A stretch of DNA of 64,000 bases. Source: Arctic95D-9 sp035967665 (GTDB lineage: Bacteria; Verrucomicrobiota; Verrucomicrobiia; Verrucomicrobiales; DEV007). Below the pieces are notes generated by a model that saw only the letters and a list, made by a program, of their open reading frames with translations, was not told where the DNA came from and made no database searches. The stretch covers positions 1 through 64,000 of the forward strand of contig JAYWLB010000060.1 in NCBI GenBank assembly GCA_035967665.1, written 5' to 3'. Shown piece by piece: positions 26,470 through 35,708 of this stretch (position 1 is the first letter of the stretch; each line of letters starts with the position of its first letter). Position numbers and translations under genes: made by a program.

Positions 26470-26940
26470 ATGAAGCTCTGGCTGAAGATACTGGTATGCG
26501 TGGTGGTGATCAATGTTCTCGGCGGGGCGGGCGCCTTTGTCACCATGGGTGAAATCAAAGGGTGGTATGCCGAATTGAACAAGCCTCCGGGCGTCCCTCC
26601 ATCGTGGGTTTTCGGGCCGGTCTGGACGGTTCTCTATGCCATGATCGGGCTGTCGCTCGCGCTCTTCTGGCACCGGGTGGAAGCGGGCAAGAATAAGCGA
26701 ACCGCCCTGATCTGGTTTGTGATACAAATGGTTTTGAATCTTGCGTGGACACCTTTGTTTTTCGGGGCGCACTGGCCGGGAATCGCACTGCTTGTGATTC
26801 TGGCGCTTTGGGGTTGTATTTTCGTCACGCTGATCCTTTTTCGGCGACGTGACCGGTTCGCGGGGCGGCTTTTAATACCTTACCTGATCTGGGTTTCCTA
26901 CGCGAGCTATCTCAACGCGGGCTACTGGTGGCTCAATTAG
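26470..26940 (+). CDS. tspO: TspO/MBR family tryptophan-rich sensory protein
   Basis: 156 residues with five membrane helices, as expected for TspO. The family motif W-Y-x-x-L-x-K-P (WYAELNKPPGVPPSWVFGPVWTVLYAMIG) is near residue 32. The Trp/Asn-rich helix 3 (VLNLAWTPLFFGAHWPGIAL) and C-terminal YLIWVSYASYLNAGYWWLN follow. TspO binds porphyrins and cholesterol-like ligands. Divergent from rsgA, monocistronic. Confidence 0.94.
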   Translation: MKLWLKILVCVVVINVLGGAGAFVTMGEIKGWYAELNKPPGVPPSWVFGPVWTVLYAMIGLSLALFWHRVEAGKNKRTALIWFVIQMVLNLAWTPLFFGAHWPGIALLVILALWGCIFVTLILFRRRDRFAGRLLIPYLIWVSYASYLNAGYWWLN

Positions 26941-26958
26941 GCGTTCTGCCGTCAACAG

Positions 26959-27003
26959 GCTGCCCAAATGCTGCCCAATGCTGCCCAATGCTGCCCAATG
27001 CTG
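26959..27003. repeat. short tandem repeat of CTGCCCAATG units
   Basis: A 10-bp unit is repeated three times exactly (26971-27000) with imperfect copies on both sides, between the convergent tspO and DUF1552 genes. Such repeats change copy number easily. There is no spacer, so it is not a CRISPR. Confidence 0.75.
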
Positions 27004-27021
27004 CTGCATCGGGGCGGGGCG

Positions 27022-28359
27022 TTAGCTCAGATTGAGAGGCCCGTCACTGCAGAACAGATCGGTGCCGAAGGTGTCGATGCGATGGCCCATTGCGTGGGCG
27101 ATCGAGAGCCAGAGGCGATTGTGCGGAGTTTTGTCGGGCAGGTTGAGGCGGCGCCCCATTTTGAATCCGGTCGCTTTTTCCCCGCCGAAGAGAACGAAGG
27201 GAATGTTGTCCAGCGTGTGGGTGTTTCCTTTGCCCAGTTCGTTCAGCCAAACCACGAGGGTGTTGTCGAGCATGCTGCCGTCCGCGCCGGGTTCGGGCGT
27301 GTCGGAGAGCTTTTTGAGCAGGTAGGCCAGTTCTCCGGCGAACCATTCGTTGATTTTCGTGAGCTTCTCGGTGGCTTCGGCGTTGTTATCCGGTTCGTGA
27401 GAGAGCCCGTGGTGACCTTCTTCAATCCCGAGCCACTGCATGCGGGCCTGACCCACTGAGCGCATGAACTGAAGGGTGGCGACGCGGGTCATGTCGTTGG
27501 CCATGGCATTGACGAGCAAGTCCATCTGCATGCGGCTGATCCGCGGGGTGTTGTCATTGACCAGTTCGATTTTGGGATCGATGTCAGGCATCGGGTGGGC
27601 GAGGCTGTCGCTTTCCCCCTGATGGGAAATTTCCTGCTCCAGTTCGCGGATCAAATTGAGGTGTTCCGTCAAGAGCTGTTGATCCTCGCTTCCGAGTTTC
27701 GCCGACATTTTCTTCAAATCGGCACTGACGCTGTCGACGATTCCGGTGAGGGAAGCCTTGTCCCGCTGTTTCCCGTAAAGCTTCTCGATCATCTGCCCCG
27801 GATCATCGATCGGCGCGACGGGTTGATTGGCGCCGGCGTAGCTCATGCGTGTCCACGGGTCAGCCCGGTGGGGAACCGCGACACCGAATTCGAGTGAGCC
27901 GAAGCGGGTTCGCGTTGCTTCGTTCTTTTGGAAAAACTGTTTCAGCTCCTGGTCGATGGAGATGCCGCTTGCCCAGCCTGCAGGGGTGTCGGAGCCGCCC
28001 TGAATGTTCCCCGGAAGCAGTTCGGTTCCGGTGAGGAGACAGCTCATCCCGCGCATGTGCCGGTCTCCGTCGCCTCCGATTTTGTTGGAGAGGCCGTTGA
28101 TGACCGTCATGCGATCCCGGAACGCTTCGAGCGGTTTGAGAATTCGCTTGAGCTTGAAATCTTTTCCTTCACCTTCCGGCCAGAATTCCCCGGGAACCGT
28201 TCCGTTGGGGGAAAACATGATGATGACGCGCTGCTTTTTACCGCCTTGCTCAGCAGCGTGAAGCGAGTTGAAACCGGGCAGGCCGGTAAGGAATGGCGCA
28301 GCTCCGGCTGAGATACCGAGGCTCTTGAGAAACTGGCGACGATCGTGGGGAGTATTCAT
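27022..28359 (-). CDS. DUF1552 Tat-exported protein
   Basis: 445 residues. A Tat signal (DRRQFLKSLGISAGAAPFL) is followed by the DUF1552 domain with RVIIMFSPNGTVPGEFWPEG, GDGDRHMRGMSCLLTG, SIDQELKQFF and MQLDLL-like helices. The end is near VVWLNELGKGNTH...PFVLFGG. DUF1552 is structurally related to DUF1501 and is the standard partner of DUF1592 proteins. The ATG overlaps the upstream DUF1592 stop by 4 bp, so translation is coupled. Biochemical function is unknown. Confidence 0.9.
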   Translation of the reverse strand: MNTPHDRRQFLKSLGISAGAAPFLTGLPGFNSLHAAEQGGKKQRVIIMFSPNGTVPGEFWPEGEGKDFKLKRILKPLEAFRDRMTVINGLSNKIGGDGDRHMRGMSCLLTGTELLPGNIQGGSDTPAGWASGISIDQELKQFFQKNEATRTRFGSLEFGVAVPHRADPWTRMSYAGANQPVAPIDDPGQMIEKLYGKQRDKASLTGIVDSVSADLKKMSAKLGSEDQQLLTEHLNLIRELEQEISHQGESDSLAHPMPDIDPKIELVNDNTPRISRMQMDLLVNAMANDMTRVATLQFMRSVGQARMQWLGIEEGHHGLSHEPDNNAEATEKLTKINEWFAGELAYLLKKLSDTPEPGADGSMLDNTLVVWLNELGKGNTHTLDNIPFVLFGGEKATGFKMGRRLNLPDKTPHNRLWLSIAHAMGHRIDTFGTDLFCSDGPLNLS

Positions 28360-30686
28360 GATGAGGGCGTTTCCTGACGGGTGGCAAGAGTGGCTATTTT
28401 AACAAGAAGGTAGCGGATATTGAATCCGGTATTCTTAAAATGTTGTTGAAGATGATCCATCGTCTCAGGACCATAGGCAAGCGCGGGTTGCTTGACACTG
28501 TGATGGAACATTTGACGGACAAAAGCACGGTGGGAGCTTTCGGAGTTCGCGGCAAATTCAGCGACTTCGCGCGGTCCTTTGATTTCGATTCTCTCACCCG
28601 AATCGGTTTCGAGAACGCCGTCATCATTGATCGGCTTGTTCTCTTCTTTGGCACGCCAGCGACCGATCGCATCATAGTGTTCGAGGCTGAATCCAAGAGG
28701 GTTGATCATCGAGTGGCAAGCCATGCACGCTTTCGCTCTCGTGAGCTCGGTGACTTTTTCGCGCATCGAGAGATGCGGTGGAAAGTCGTTGTCTTTGAAC
28801 TCGATTGCTTCGGGCGGCGGTTTGAGGGTCATGCCGGCGATGTTCCGGGTCAAAAAGACGCCGCGGTGAATCGGCGATGTGTTGTTGTGATAGGCAAAGG
28901 CAGTCATCAGGTAGGGGTGGGTGATGACGCCGGTGCGTGCCTGGCCGGGAAGGCTCGCCTTTTGGAAACCGCCTTTGATTTCCGGTTTGCCGTAAATTTT
29001 GCCGAGGCGCTCGTTGAGGAACATTTGATCGGAGAGGAGCAACTGGCGGTAGTCGGATTTTTCACTCCAGGTGATTTCGTCGAGAAAAAGGTCGAGTGAC
29101 GTGCGCAGGTCGGCCATCACCTCCGGATTGAAATCGGGGAACAATTCACTGTCTTTGGAGACGTCGTAAGCCTTGTCCAGCTCCAGCCAATGGTGGAAAA
29201 ATTCACGCGTTTTATTGCGGGCCCGTCCGTCGTGAAGCATTTGCCAGGCTTTTTCTTCGACTTGTTTAGGATTGTTCAGCTTTCCCTGTTCGGCGGCTTT
29301 GCGCAGATCCCGGTTCGGAATCGAATCCCAGAGCGCGAGCGCCATGGTGGAGGCGCGTGCCCATGGTCCGGTCGGAGAATCAAAGGCGGTATCGGGATAG
29401 AGAAAGCGGGGGGATGTCAGGGACAGCAGCACGATCTGGCGTATCGCCTCTTCGGTAGGACCGTGTTCTTTGAAAACGTTGTCTACAAAGAGCGACTTTT
29501 CCTCCGGCTTCAACGGGCGTCGGAACGCTACCGAGGGAAATTCGGCTCCGAACTCACGCAGCTTCTTCGCCCGTTCCGGATCGTCCTTTTTGAGTTTTGC
29601 GAAGTCCTTCAGGTTATCGACGACGTATTCAGCGGCTTCATAGGCGCCGTCGGTGACTGCGTCGAGCCACTGACGGGAGACGCTCGCGCCGCGTTCGTAG
29701 CCGTAGCTGCGATCATCAGGGGGAAACTGAGCGGTGGAGGTGTAAACGGCGTGGCTCCAGTCCGGGGTGAGCACTTTTTCAGGAATGACCTCAAGAATTC
29801 CGCCGGGCTTTCTCCAGAGAAGCTCAATGTGGCCTTTGTCCGCCTTGTATTTGAAATACCGCATCGTGAGGGGGTAGCGTCTCCCGCCGAGCAGAAAAAT
29901 TTTCGCGGACTCGTCCCGGACCTCATTGTTCGGGGCCACCCATCCATCGATCACCTTGGGATTATCGTTGTTCGTGTCGTAGGTATTGATGTTGAGAAAG
30001 GCTCCGTTTCGTGTGCGAATCACGAACTCATACACGCCGGTTTCCTCGATCATGACGGAACCGTCCCACTGCATCGCAAACTCTTCGGGGATGAATTGCT
30101 TGTCCTCCGGAACTTGCGGAATTCCGCTTTTGAAATCGAAGCGGACCTGTTTGTCGATCCGTTTGAAGGTGTCTTTTCCCTCCAGTTCCTTGTCGACACG
30201 GAACCGGCCGCTCGCGTAGTAAGTGGCATTGAGGCCAAACTTTTCGATGGTGGGAGGGTTATGGGAATTCCTGAAATACCCCATGATGTCGGCGAGGGAA
30301 TTGAGGTATTGCGGACGGGTCAGTCGCGTGATGTCGGTTTTGACCTCTTTTAATCTCGCCTGAGCGGCAGGGGAGTAAAAGGCGTGAAAGATGTATTCCG
30401 CGACCGCTTCAGCATCGGCTCCGACGCAATCATCCTCATTGTCCTCGGGCATGGTGCGCTCGATACGGCCGGCGAGAGATTCGAGAGTCCGGTCTCCCAC
30501 AAGCGGATCGGCGTCGACGTCTTCGGCACCCTCGCCGGTCTCGCCGTGGCATTCGAGGCATTGCTTTTGGTAAATCGCCTTTCCGGGATGATTCTCCAGA
30601 TCCAGCGCCGCAACGAACCCCGTGCTGACGCAAAAGAGAGCCGGAAGCAGGATGAGGAAAAAGGAGCGTGGATAAGGGGATCGCAT
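28356..30686 (-). CDS. DUF1592-type cytochrome c protein with PA14 domain
   Basis: 776 residues from the ATG at 30686, which gives a signal peptide (FFLILLPALFCVSTGFVAA). A cytochrome c domain with C43xxCH follows. DUF1587-like sequence comes next (LTRPQYLNSLADIMG). A PA14-like beta domain lies at about residues 150-300 (NATYYASGRF... EETGVYEFVIRTRNGAFL), then DUF1595, DUF1592, DUF1588 and DUF1585 segments, with a final MACHSMINPLGFSLEHYDAIGRWR. The last holds a second CxxxH-like site. These multi-domain proteins are predicted periplasmic redox enzymes; the PA14 part suggests carbohydrate binding. Coupled to DUF1552. Confidence 0.9.
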   Translation of the reverse strand: MRSPYPRSFFLILLPALFCVSTGFVAALDLENHPGKAIYQKQCLECHGETGEGAEDVDADPLVGDRTLESLAGRIERTMPEDNEDDCVGADAEAVAEYIFHAFYSPAAQARLKEVKTDITRLTRPQYLNSLADIMGYFRNSHNPPTIEKFGLNATYYASGRFRVDKELEGKDTFKRIDKQVRFDFKSGIPQVPEDKQFIPEEFAMQWDGSVMIEETGVYEFVIRTRNGAFLNINTYDTNNDNPKVIDGWVAPNNEVRDESAKIFLLGGRRYPLTMRYFKYKADKGHIELLWRKPGGILEVIPEKVLTPDWSHAVYTSTAQFPPDDRSYGYERGASVSRQWLDAVTDGAYEAAEYVVDNLKDFAKLKKDDPERAKKLREFGAEFPSVAFRRPLKPEEKSLFVDNVFKEHGPTEEAIRQIVLLSLTSPRFLYPDTAFDSPTGPWARASTMALALWDSIPNRDLRKAAEQGKLNNPKQVEEKAWQMLHDGRARNKTREFFHHWLELDKAYDVSKDSELFPDFNPEVMADLRTSLDLFLDEITWSEKSDYRQLLLSDQMFLNERLGKIYGKPEIKGGFQKASLPGQARTGVITHPYLMTAFAYHNNTSPIHRGVFLTRNIAGMTLKPPPEAIEFKDNDFPPHLSMREKVTELTRAKACMACHSMINPLGFSLEHYDAIGRWRAKEENKPINDDGVLETDSGERIEIKGPREVAEFAANSESSHRAFVRQMFHHSVKQPALAYGPETMDHLQQHFKNTGFNIRYLLVKIATLATRQETPSS

Positions 30687-30805
30687 TACCGTGAAGATCG
30701 ATTTTTCCCCGCTAAAGTCAGGGTACGTAAACTGGGCGAAATTCATAAACAGAAGGGCTATGACCTCTCTTTGACTTGGATCGAATCGTGGGCGAATCTC
30801 GGCGT

Positions 30806-31975
30806 ATGCCAGGAATCGTTGTAAAGCCGCGTTCGAGAATATTTCATGGTCACGACTGGGTATACGCCAGCGAGATCCAAAAATTGTTCGGAGAGCCCAA
30901 GCCCGGAGATGTCATCTCCATTAAGGACTTCAAAGACCGTCCACTCGGAACCGCGATTTACAATCCGGATTCGCAGATCGTGGCGAGACGTATCTCCCGA
31001 CGTAAACAGGAGCTCGATGCATCGTTTTTCGAGCGTCGCATTGAGCGGGCCGCGCAGTTGCGGGAAAGTATGGATTTTGCGGAGCCGCTCTACCGACTCG
31101 TCTGGAGCGAGGCCGACGGGCTTCCCGGTGTCATTATCGACCGCTACGGTGATTGTTTTGTGCTTCAAACCCTCACCCTCGCGATGGACATGAGAAAAAA
31201 TCTCATCGTCGATGCTTTAAAGAATCAGTTCGCGGTCCGCGCTGTGATCGAAAGGAATGATGCCGCGATCCGAAAAGCCGAAGGACTTGAACCTGTCGTC
31301 GGCGTTCTCGACGGCGAGTGGAGCGGTCCCATTGAAATCGACGCGGGCGGGATCAGGCAGTCGGTGGATCTACTCGAAGGACAGAAGACAGGGATTTTCC
31401 TGGATCAGCTCGACAATTACGCCAATGTCGGCCGTCTCGCGGAGGGCAAACGTGTCCTCGATTGTTTCTGTAATCAGGGGGGCTTTGCGCTTCATGCCGC
31501 AAAAGGGGGCGCGTCCGAAGTCGTCGCCGTGGATATCAGTGCCGGAGCTGTCGCGGCAACACAGTCGAATGCGGCCCTTAACGGTCTGACAATTGATGCC
31601 CGTGAAGCCAACGTTTTTGATTTTCTCAAAGATGCAGAAACGGCGGAAGAGAAATACGACATGGTCATTCTCGATCCGCCTTCTTTCACGAAGAGTCGCA
31701 AGGCAATGACCGGGGCGATGCGCGGGTATAAGGAGATTCACCTGAGAGCGCTGAAACTGCTCAAACGGAACGGTATTCTCTCGACCTATTGCTGCAGTCA
31801 CCACGTCAATGACCGTGAGTTTTTCGACGTCATCTGTGACGCCTCAGTCGATGCCAAGCGGACCTTGCGCGTCATCGGGCAGCACAGTCAACGCCGCGAT
31901 CATCAGCACATCGCGACTCTCCCCGAGACCAAGTATCTGAAGGGTTACACCTTCCAGGTCATGGGAGGATTTTAG
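30806..31975 (+). CDS. RlmI-like class I SAM-dependent rRNA methyltransferase
   Basis: 389 residues from the ATG at 30806. An N-terminal PUA domain (IVVKPRSRIFHGHDWVYASEI) is followed by an EEHEP-like middle region and a Rossmann methyltransferase core. Motif I is VLDCFCNQGGFALHAAKGGASEVVAVDIS and motif IV is LDPPSFTKSRKAM; the DPPSF signature marks 5-methylcytosine or related RNA base methylation. The E. coli relatives RlmI/RlmK act on 23S rRNA. It is divergent from the DUF1592 operon and convergent with the LacI gene. Confidence 0.9.
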   Translation: MPGIVVKPRSRIFHGHDWVYASEIQKLFGEPKPGDVISIKDFKDRPLGTAIYNPDSQIVARRISRRKQELDASFFERRIERAAQLRESMDFAEPLYRLVWSEADGLPGVIIDRYGDCFVLQTLTLAMDMRKNLIVDALKNQFAVRAVIERNDAAIRKAEGLEPVVGVLDGEWSGPIEIDAGGIRQSVDLLEGQKTGIFLDQLDNYANVGRLAEGKRVLDCFCNQGGFALHAAKGGASEVVAVDISAGAVAATQSNAALNGLTIDAREANVFDFLKDAETAEEKYDMVILDPPSFTKSRKAMTGAMRGYKEIHLRALKLLKRNGILSTYCCSHHVNDREFFDVICDASVDAKRTLRVIGQHSQRRDHQHIATLPETKYLKGYTFQVMGGF

Positions 31976-32001
31976 GCTTTGCCGGGGCCTGATCCATTCA
32001 T

Positions 32002-33054
32002 TCAGCCTGTTACGGCGTCCCCCGGGGGCGCCGTAACGGAGTGGCGTTCGCAGATGGATGCCTTGAGGACCCGTTGGGGTGGATTCGCAGGAGAATCGGC
32101 CCGGGGGACCTCGGATTTCTCTGCGAGCGCCGTTTTCAGAAATTTGACGGCTTCGCCTGCCATTTCGGCGACGGGCTGGGAGATCGTCGTCAGTGGGGGA
32201 TTCATGAAGGGAGACCAGGGCTGCTCATCAAAGGCGATCACGGAGAGTTCCCCGGGGATCGACAAACCAAGTGCGGTGGCCCGCTCGAGAACGGCGAGAA
32301 TGCCCTGTCCGCTCAGGGTGACGATGGCAGTGGGCCGGTGTTCGCGGTCGAGCAACTCCCTCGCTCCGTCGAGGCTTGCGGTGCGACTGGAGCCTTTTCC
32401 GGCGACGAAGAGGTCGTCCGCTTTCAATCCTGCGTCCGTCATCGCCTCCTCGACTCCCTTGAGTCGTTCCTGATCGGACTGGCTCTCGTAGCTGCCCCGG
32501 AGACACCCTATTTTCCGGTGGCCGGCCTTGATGAGATGCTCAGCGGCGAGCCTTCCTGCGTGGGCGTTGTCGAGCGAAACGGAGGGGATCTGAAGCCCGG
32601 GAATGACCCGGTCGATTACGACGATGGGCATTTGGGCTTTCTCGATGAGTGCGGAAAGGCCCAGGGTATCGTTTCCGACCGGAGCGATGATGAGACCGTC
32701 GAGTCGTCGGGCGAGCAGTTTTTGAAAAAGCCGGGCTTCGGTTTCGACTTCCTCACTGGAATCGCAGAGTTGCACCGCGATATTGGCGTTCCGAAGCTCA
32801 AGTTCGATGGAGCGGGCGAGATGGGAAAAGAAAGGGTTGGTGATGTCGGGGACGAGCAGCCCTATCATTCCGAGACTTCCTTTTCGGAGACTCGCACCGA
32901 GCGGGTCGGGGATGACGTTGTGCTCTTCTGCGGCGGCGAGAATGCGCCGGGCGGTCGTCTCGCTGATCCGGTATTTTTTCGCATTCCCGCTCAGGACCCG
33001 CGAAACGGTGCTGATCGCGAGATCAAGATGTTGAGCCAGTTCGGAGAGATTCAT
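32002..33054 (-). CDS. LacI family transcriptional regulator
   Basis: 350 residues. An N-terminal LacI helix-turn-helix (MNLSELAQHLDLAISTVSRVLSG) includes the hinge helix region. The periplasmic-binding-like effector domain (about 62-340) includes IGLLVPDITNPFFSHLARSIE and VIDRVIPGLQIPSVSLDN. Such regulators usually respond to a sugar and act on nearby catabolic genes, but no sugar catabolic operon is adjacent, so the target is unknown. The coding end contains a strong GC-rich inverted repeat. Confidence 0.94.
   Translation of the reverse strand: MNLSELAQHLDLAISTVSRVLSGNAKKYRISETTARRILAAAEEHNVIPDPLGASLRKGSLGMIGLLVPDITNPFFSHLARSIELELRNANIAVQLCDSSEEVETEARLFQKLLARRLDGLIIAPVGNDTLGLSALIEKAQMPIVVIDRVIPGLQIPSVSLDNAHAGRLAAEHLIKAGHRKIGCLRGSYESQSDQERLKGVEEAMTDAGLKADDLFVAGKGSSRTASLDGARELLDREHRPTAIVTLSGQGILAVLERATALGLSIPGELSVIAFDEQPWSPFMNPPLTTISQPVAEMAGEAVKFLKTALAEKSEVPRADSPANPPQRVLKASICERHSVTAPPGDAVTG
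32009..32037. terminator. GC-rich inverted repeat between convergent rlmI-like and lacI-like genes
   Basis: GTTACGGCG (32009-32017) pairs perfectly with CGCCGTAAC (32029-32037), with CCCCC/GGGGG in the centre. It is inside the last codons of the LacI gene and 34 bp after the methyltransferase stop. No T-run is present, so a transcriptional block is likely but not certain. Confidence 0.45.
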
Positions 33055-33182
33055 GAAAGGGTGCTTTTCAGACTAGAGCAGAACAATCGTTTGCGCCAGT
33101 GGAATGGGGCTTTGTTCCCGTGCTTGAATTGGATTGACTGGTTTTCTTTGGTGATAGATGATTTTTATACTATTTAAGAATT

Positions 33183-33608
33183 ATGAAAAAGTTTAATCAT
33201 TGTCTGTTGGTTTGTCTTCTGGCGCTGTTTGCGGGATGTGAAAAGCATTCCTCAGATGAGGTGGCTGCTCTTGAAGGTTCCGCAGCTGTTGTTGAGCTGA
33301 TTTCGCCGGAAGAGACTTCGGAGCTGCTGAAGGCGAACGAGGGGGTGCGAATCCTCGACATCCGGACCCCGGAGGAGTTTAGCGAAGGTCACATCGAAGG
33401 TGCCGTAAACATTGATTACAAGGCGGATAACTTTGATGAGGAGATTGGTCTCCTCGACAAGTCGGTGCCCTACGTGGTCCACTGCGCGAGTGGAGGCAGG
33501 AGTGGCCAGTCGCTCCCCAAATTTGAAAATTCAGGCTTCGAGAAAATCTATCACCTCAAAGCGGGATTTTCAGGATGGGCGGACGAGGGCCTTCCTGTCA
33601 GTCAGTGA
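33183..33608 (+). CDS. rhodanese-domain lipoprotein
   Basis: 141 residues. A lipoprotein signal ends LFAGC (Cys19). A single rhodanese domain follows (about 38-138) with ILDIRTPEEFSEGHIEGAVNIDY and the active-site loop VVHCASGGRSG, where Cys101 carries the persulfide. It probably acts in sulfur transfer or thiol redox at the periplasmic face. The loop CASGGRS is of the small single-domain (GlpE/PspE-like) type. Its 3' end overlaps the convergent DUF2288 gene by 11 bp. Confidence 0.93.
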   Translation: MKKFNHCLLVCLLALFAGCEKHSSDEVAALEGSAAVVELISPEETSELLKANEGVRILDIRTPEEFSEGHIEGAVNIDYKADNFDEEIGLLDKSVPYVVHCASGGRSGQSLPKFENSGFEKIYHLKAGFSGWADEGLPVSQ

Positions 33609-33957
33609 CTTCACCCCCAGTTTCCGGATCCACCGGCTGGGCGAGGACAAAGGGGGAAACGACCAGTGCCCTGAAGTGCTGGTTGCTCTCCTCCCAGTAG
33701 TCGGCGTGGGGTTGGGAAGGGGTCAGGATGTCTCCGGCCTTTTTCCAGGCTTCGACTTTCTCGACCCGGTCTTCGGTCAGGGCGGTTCCCACTTCCGTGA
33801 GTTCGAGCGAAGCATCGACGAAGAGGAGGGCTCCACTTTCAAAATGGGCTTTCAAATACGACCAGGCGATCTCGCCGGTGTATTTTTCGAGCTTCTCCGG
33901 AGTCGTTGCGGTGTCCTCGCCGAGCACGCCGTAGTTCATTGTCTCTTCGTCTTCCAT
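33598..33957 (-). CDS. DUF2288 family protein
   Basis: 119 residues from the ATG at 33957; an ATG 30 bp upstream is also possible. The family pattern is clear: EIAWSYLKAHFESGALLFVDASLELTEVGTAL, then VEAWKKAGDI and FRALVVSPFVLAQ. Cytoplasmic, function unknown. It is alone on its strand. Confidence 0.75.
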   Translation of the reverse strand: MEDEETMNYGVLGEDTATTPEKLEKYTGEIAWSYLKAHFESGALLFVDASLELTEVGTALTEDRVEKVEAWKKAGDILTPSQPHADYWEESNQHFRALVVSPFVLAQPVDPETGGEVTD

Positions 33958-34072
33958 GGGTTCCTGAAGAAAGGGGATTGAGCGCAAAGTGCAATCCCGA
34001 TTTCGTTGAATTCAATGTCGCAGGCGCGGAAAACGCTCGACATGGCCCGTTCGTGGTTTGCATACTTTTGCG

Positions 34073-35629
34073 ATGACAGTCTGCCGTTGCTCCCCCTTCT
34101 TCAGCTGCTCCCTTTTGGTCTTCTTTCTTGTCGCGCCCCTTTCTATCCGCGCTGAAGTCGCCCGGGAGTGGGTGAGCAATGATGGAAAGAAACTTCAGGC
34201 GTCTTTCGTGAGATCGAGTGAAAAAGGAGTTGTCCTGAGGCTTGAAAACAATCGCGAGGTGAATGTCCCGCTGGAGCGGCTGAGCGAGAAAGACCGGAAG
34301 TTTATCAGGGACTACAAGGCGGGCCTCGTCGCCCGTGTCGGTGAGATCGCGCCCCTGCCTGACGAGACCTTTCCCCCGGAGGATTTCGAGGTGACAGGCG
34401 GGCCGAAGACTTTCTATACGCCGCATTTTGAATTCACCTCAGACCGTGAGGTTTCGAAAAACTTCATCGCTGAAGCGGCGAAAATTTACGAGGGAACCTA
34501 TGAAGCAGTGAAGTCGATTCCCCACGGGCTTCCCTTGTCCCCTCCGGCGGGGAGTAAGCACTTTCGCGGGGAGTTTATGGATGACGCAGATTTTCAGGAG
34601 GTCGTGAAGCGCTCGGATGTGTCGGCCCCCGCGGTTCCCATACCCGGCTCCCGGACAAGAGTAGCCGGACTGTATCGGCCGAAGGAGCAATCGCTCCTCG
34701 TTCCCTACGTATCGCTCGGGGCGAAGCAAAATGGCAGCCGGGTAACGCTCCGTAAAAGCAGTGACACTTCCACTCTCGTTCACGAGATTACCCATCAGGT
34801 CATGCACGACTGGTTGCCGATGGTCCCGATCTGGTTTGCGGAGGGGATGGCCGAATACATCTCGGCGGTTCCCTCTCAGACAGGCCGGTTCGAATTTAAA
34901 AATGCGGAGCGCGGACTGCGGGAACGGCTCAAGGAAAAATACGGCCTGAAGAACTACGAGATCCGCGTTGCCAACCGTCCTTCGAAAAGGCTTCGGATTG
35001 CTGAAAAGGTCCCGGATTCAGAGGCGGGGCAAAGTGGGCTGAACGTTTTCACTCCGGGAGGAGGCAGTCGAGCGGCCGAACCTGGAGGCGGGTGGACCGG
35101 TTCCATGGACGATTATCGCGATGCCATGCTTCTGGTTTACTTTCTGATGCATCTCGATGAGCAATCGAGTCCCGGAACCCGCGTTGGAACTTATCTTCAG
35201 GCGGTTGAAAGGGGACGGGCCAGTTCCGGAAGAGTGCAGGCGGATATCGTGCTCTTTGAAGAGAATCGGAAAAAATATAACGAGGAAGTGGACCGCTACA
35301 ACAACTCCCTGCTCGCTTTCAAAGCAGAGGTGGTCGCTTACAACGCACGGGTCAACGAGCACAACCGACAGTTGTCTGCCGGCGTTCCCGAGAATGAACG
35401 AGTGGCCGTTGGTGAGATTCCGAAGGAGCCCACGCCTCCCGCTGAACTCATCATGCCGGACAGTATCAAAGCCGCTTCGGGTGGAGCGGGAGGGCTCATC
35501 AATTTGACCGAGTTGGTTTGGCAGCAGTCAGTCGGCGAACTCACGGGCGGTCGAAGCGGAGCGGAAATTGACGCGGCGATGGTGGCGGCTTTTGCGGAGA
35601 TCGGGATAACGATTTCCTACCCGAATTAG
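34073..35629 (+). CDS. secreted SHD1-domain gluzincin-type metalloprotease-like protein
   Basis: 518 residues from the ATG at 34073 (a TTG 15 bp upstream is possible), with a signal peptide ending near IRAE. An SHD1-like domain comes first (about 28-75: REWVSNDGKKLQASFVRSS...VPLERLSEKDRKFI). A zinc-protease core follows, with HEITH at 237-241 and the third ligand region WFAEGMAEY about 20 residues on (E257 or E261). A Tyr-Asn-rich coiled coil (about 400-440, repeats of xYNxxV) precedes the C-terminus. It resembles DUF1570-type peptidases. SHD1 domains are common in Planctomycetes and Verrucomicrobiota envelope proteins. The substrate is unknown. Confidence 0.78.
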   Translation: MTVCRCSPFFSCSLLVFFLVAPLSIRAEVAREWVSNDGKKLQASFVRSSEKGVVLRLENNREVNVPLERLSEKDRKFIRDYKAGLVARVGEIAPLPDETFPPEDFEVTGGPKTFYTPHFEFTSDREVSKNFIAEAAKIYEGTYEAVKSIPHGLPLSPPAGSKHFRGEFMDDADFQEVVKRSDVSAPAVPIPGSRTRVAGLYRPKEQSLLVPYVSLGAKQNGSRVTLRKSSDTSTLVHEITHQVMHDWLPMVPIWFAEGMAEYISAVPSQTGRFEFKNAERGLRERLKEKYGLKNYEIRVANRPSKRLRIAEKVPDSEAGQSGLNVFTPGGGSRAAEPGGGWTGSMDDYRDAMLLVYFLMHLDEQSSPGTRVGTYLQAVERGRASSGRVQADIVLFEENRKKYNEEVDRYNNSLLAFKAEVVAYNARVNEHNRQLSAGVPENERVAVGEIPKEPTPPAELIMPDSIKAASGGAGGLINLTELVWQQSVGELTGGRSGAEIDAAMVAAFAEIGITISYPN

Positions 35630-35708
35630 TGAAGCCCCGTTTTCCCTTACGGTCGAAATTCTTGCAGGATCGCGTCCTGACGGAAATTTCAGGATTGGGG
35701 TAGTCTTC

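Noticed and set aside
26380..26772. N-terminal extension of the RsgA frame
   Set aside because: It overlaps the well-supported tspO gene antisense. RsgA of normal length starts at 26379.
26959..27003. CRISPR array
   Set aside because: The units are 10 bp and directly adjacent with no spacers, and no cas genes are present.
29190..30353. 387-codon plus-strand frame inside the DUF1592 gene
   Set aside because: The minus-strand protein has a signal peptide, cytochrome motif and PA14 domain. The opposite frame is a by-product of codon bias.
32041..33177. 378-codon plus-strand frame opposite the LacI regulator
   Set aside because: The LacI protein is complete with helix-turn-helix and effector domain; the antisense frame shows no domain.
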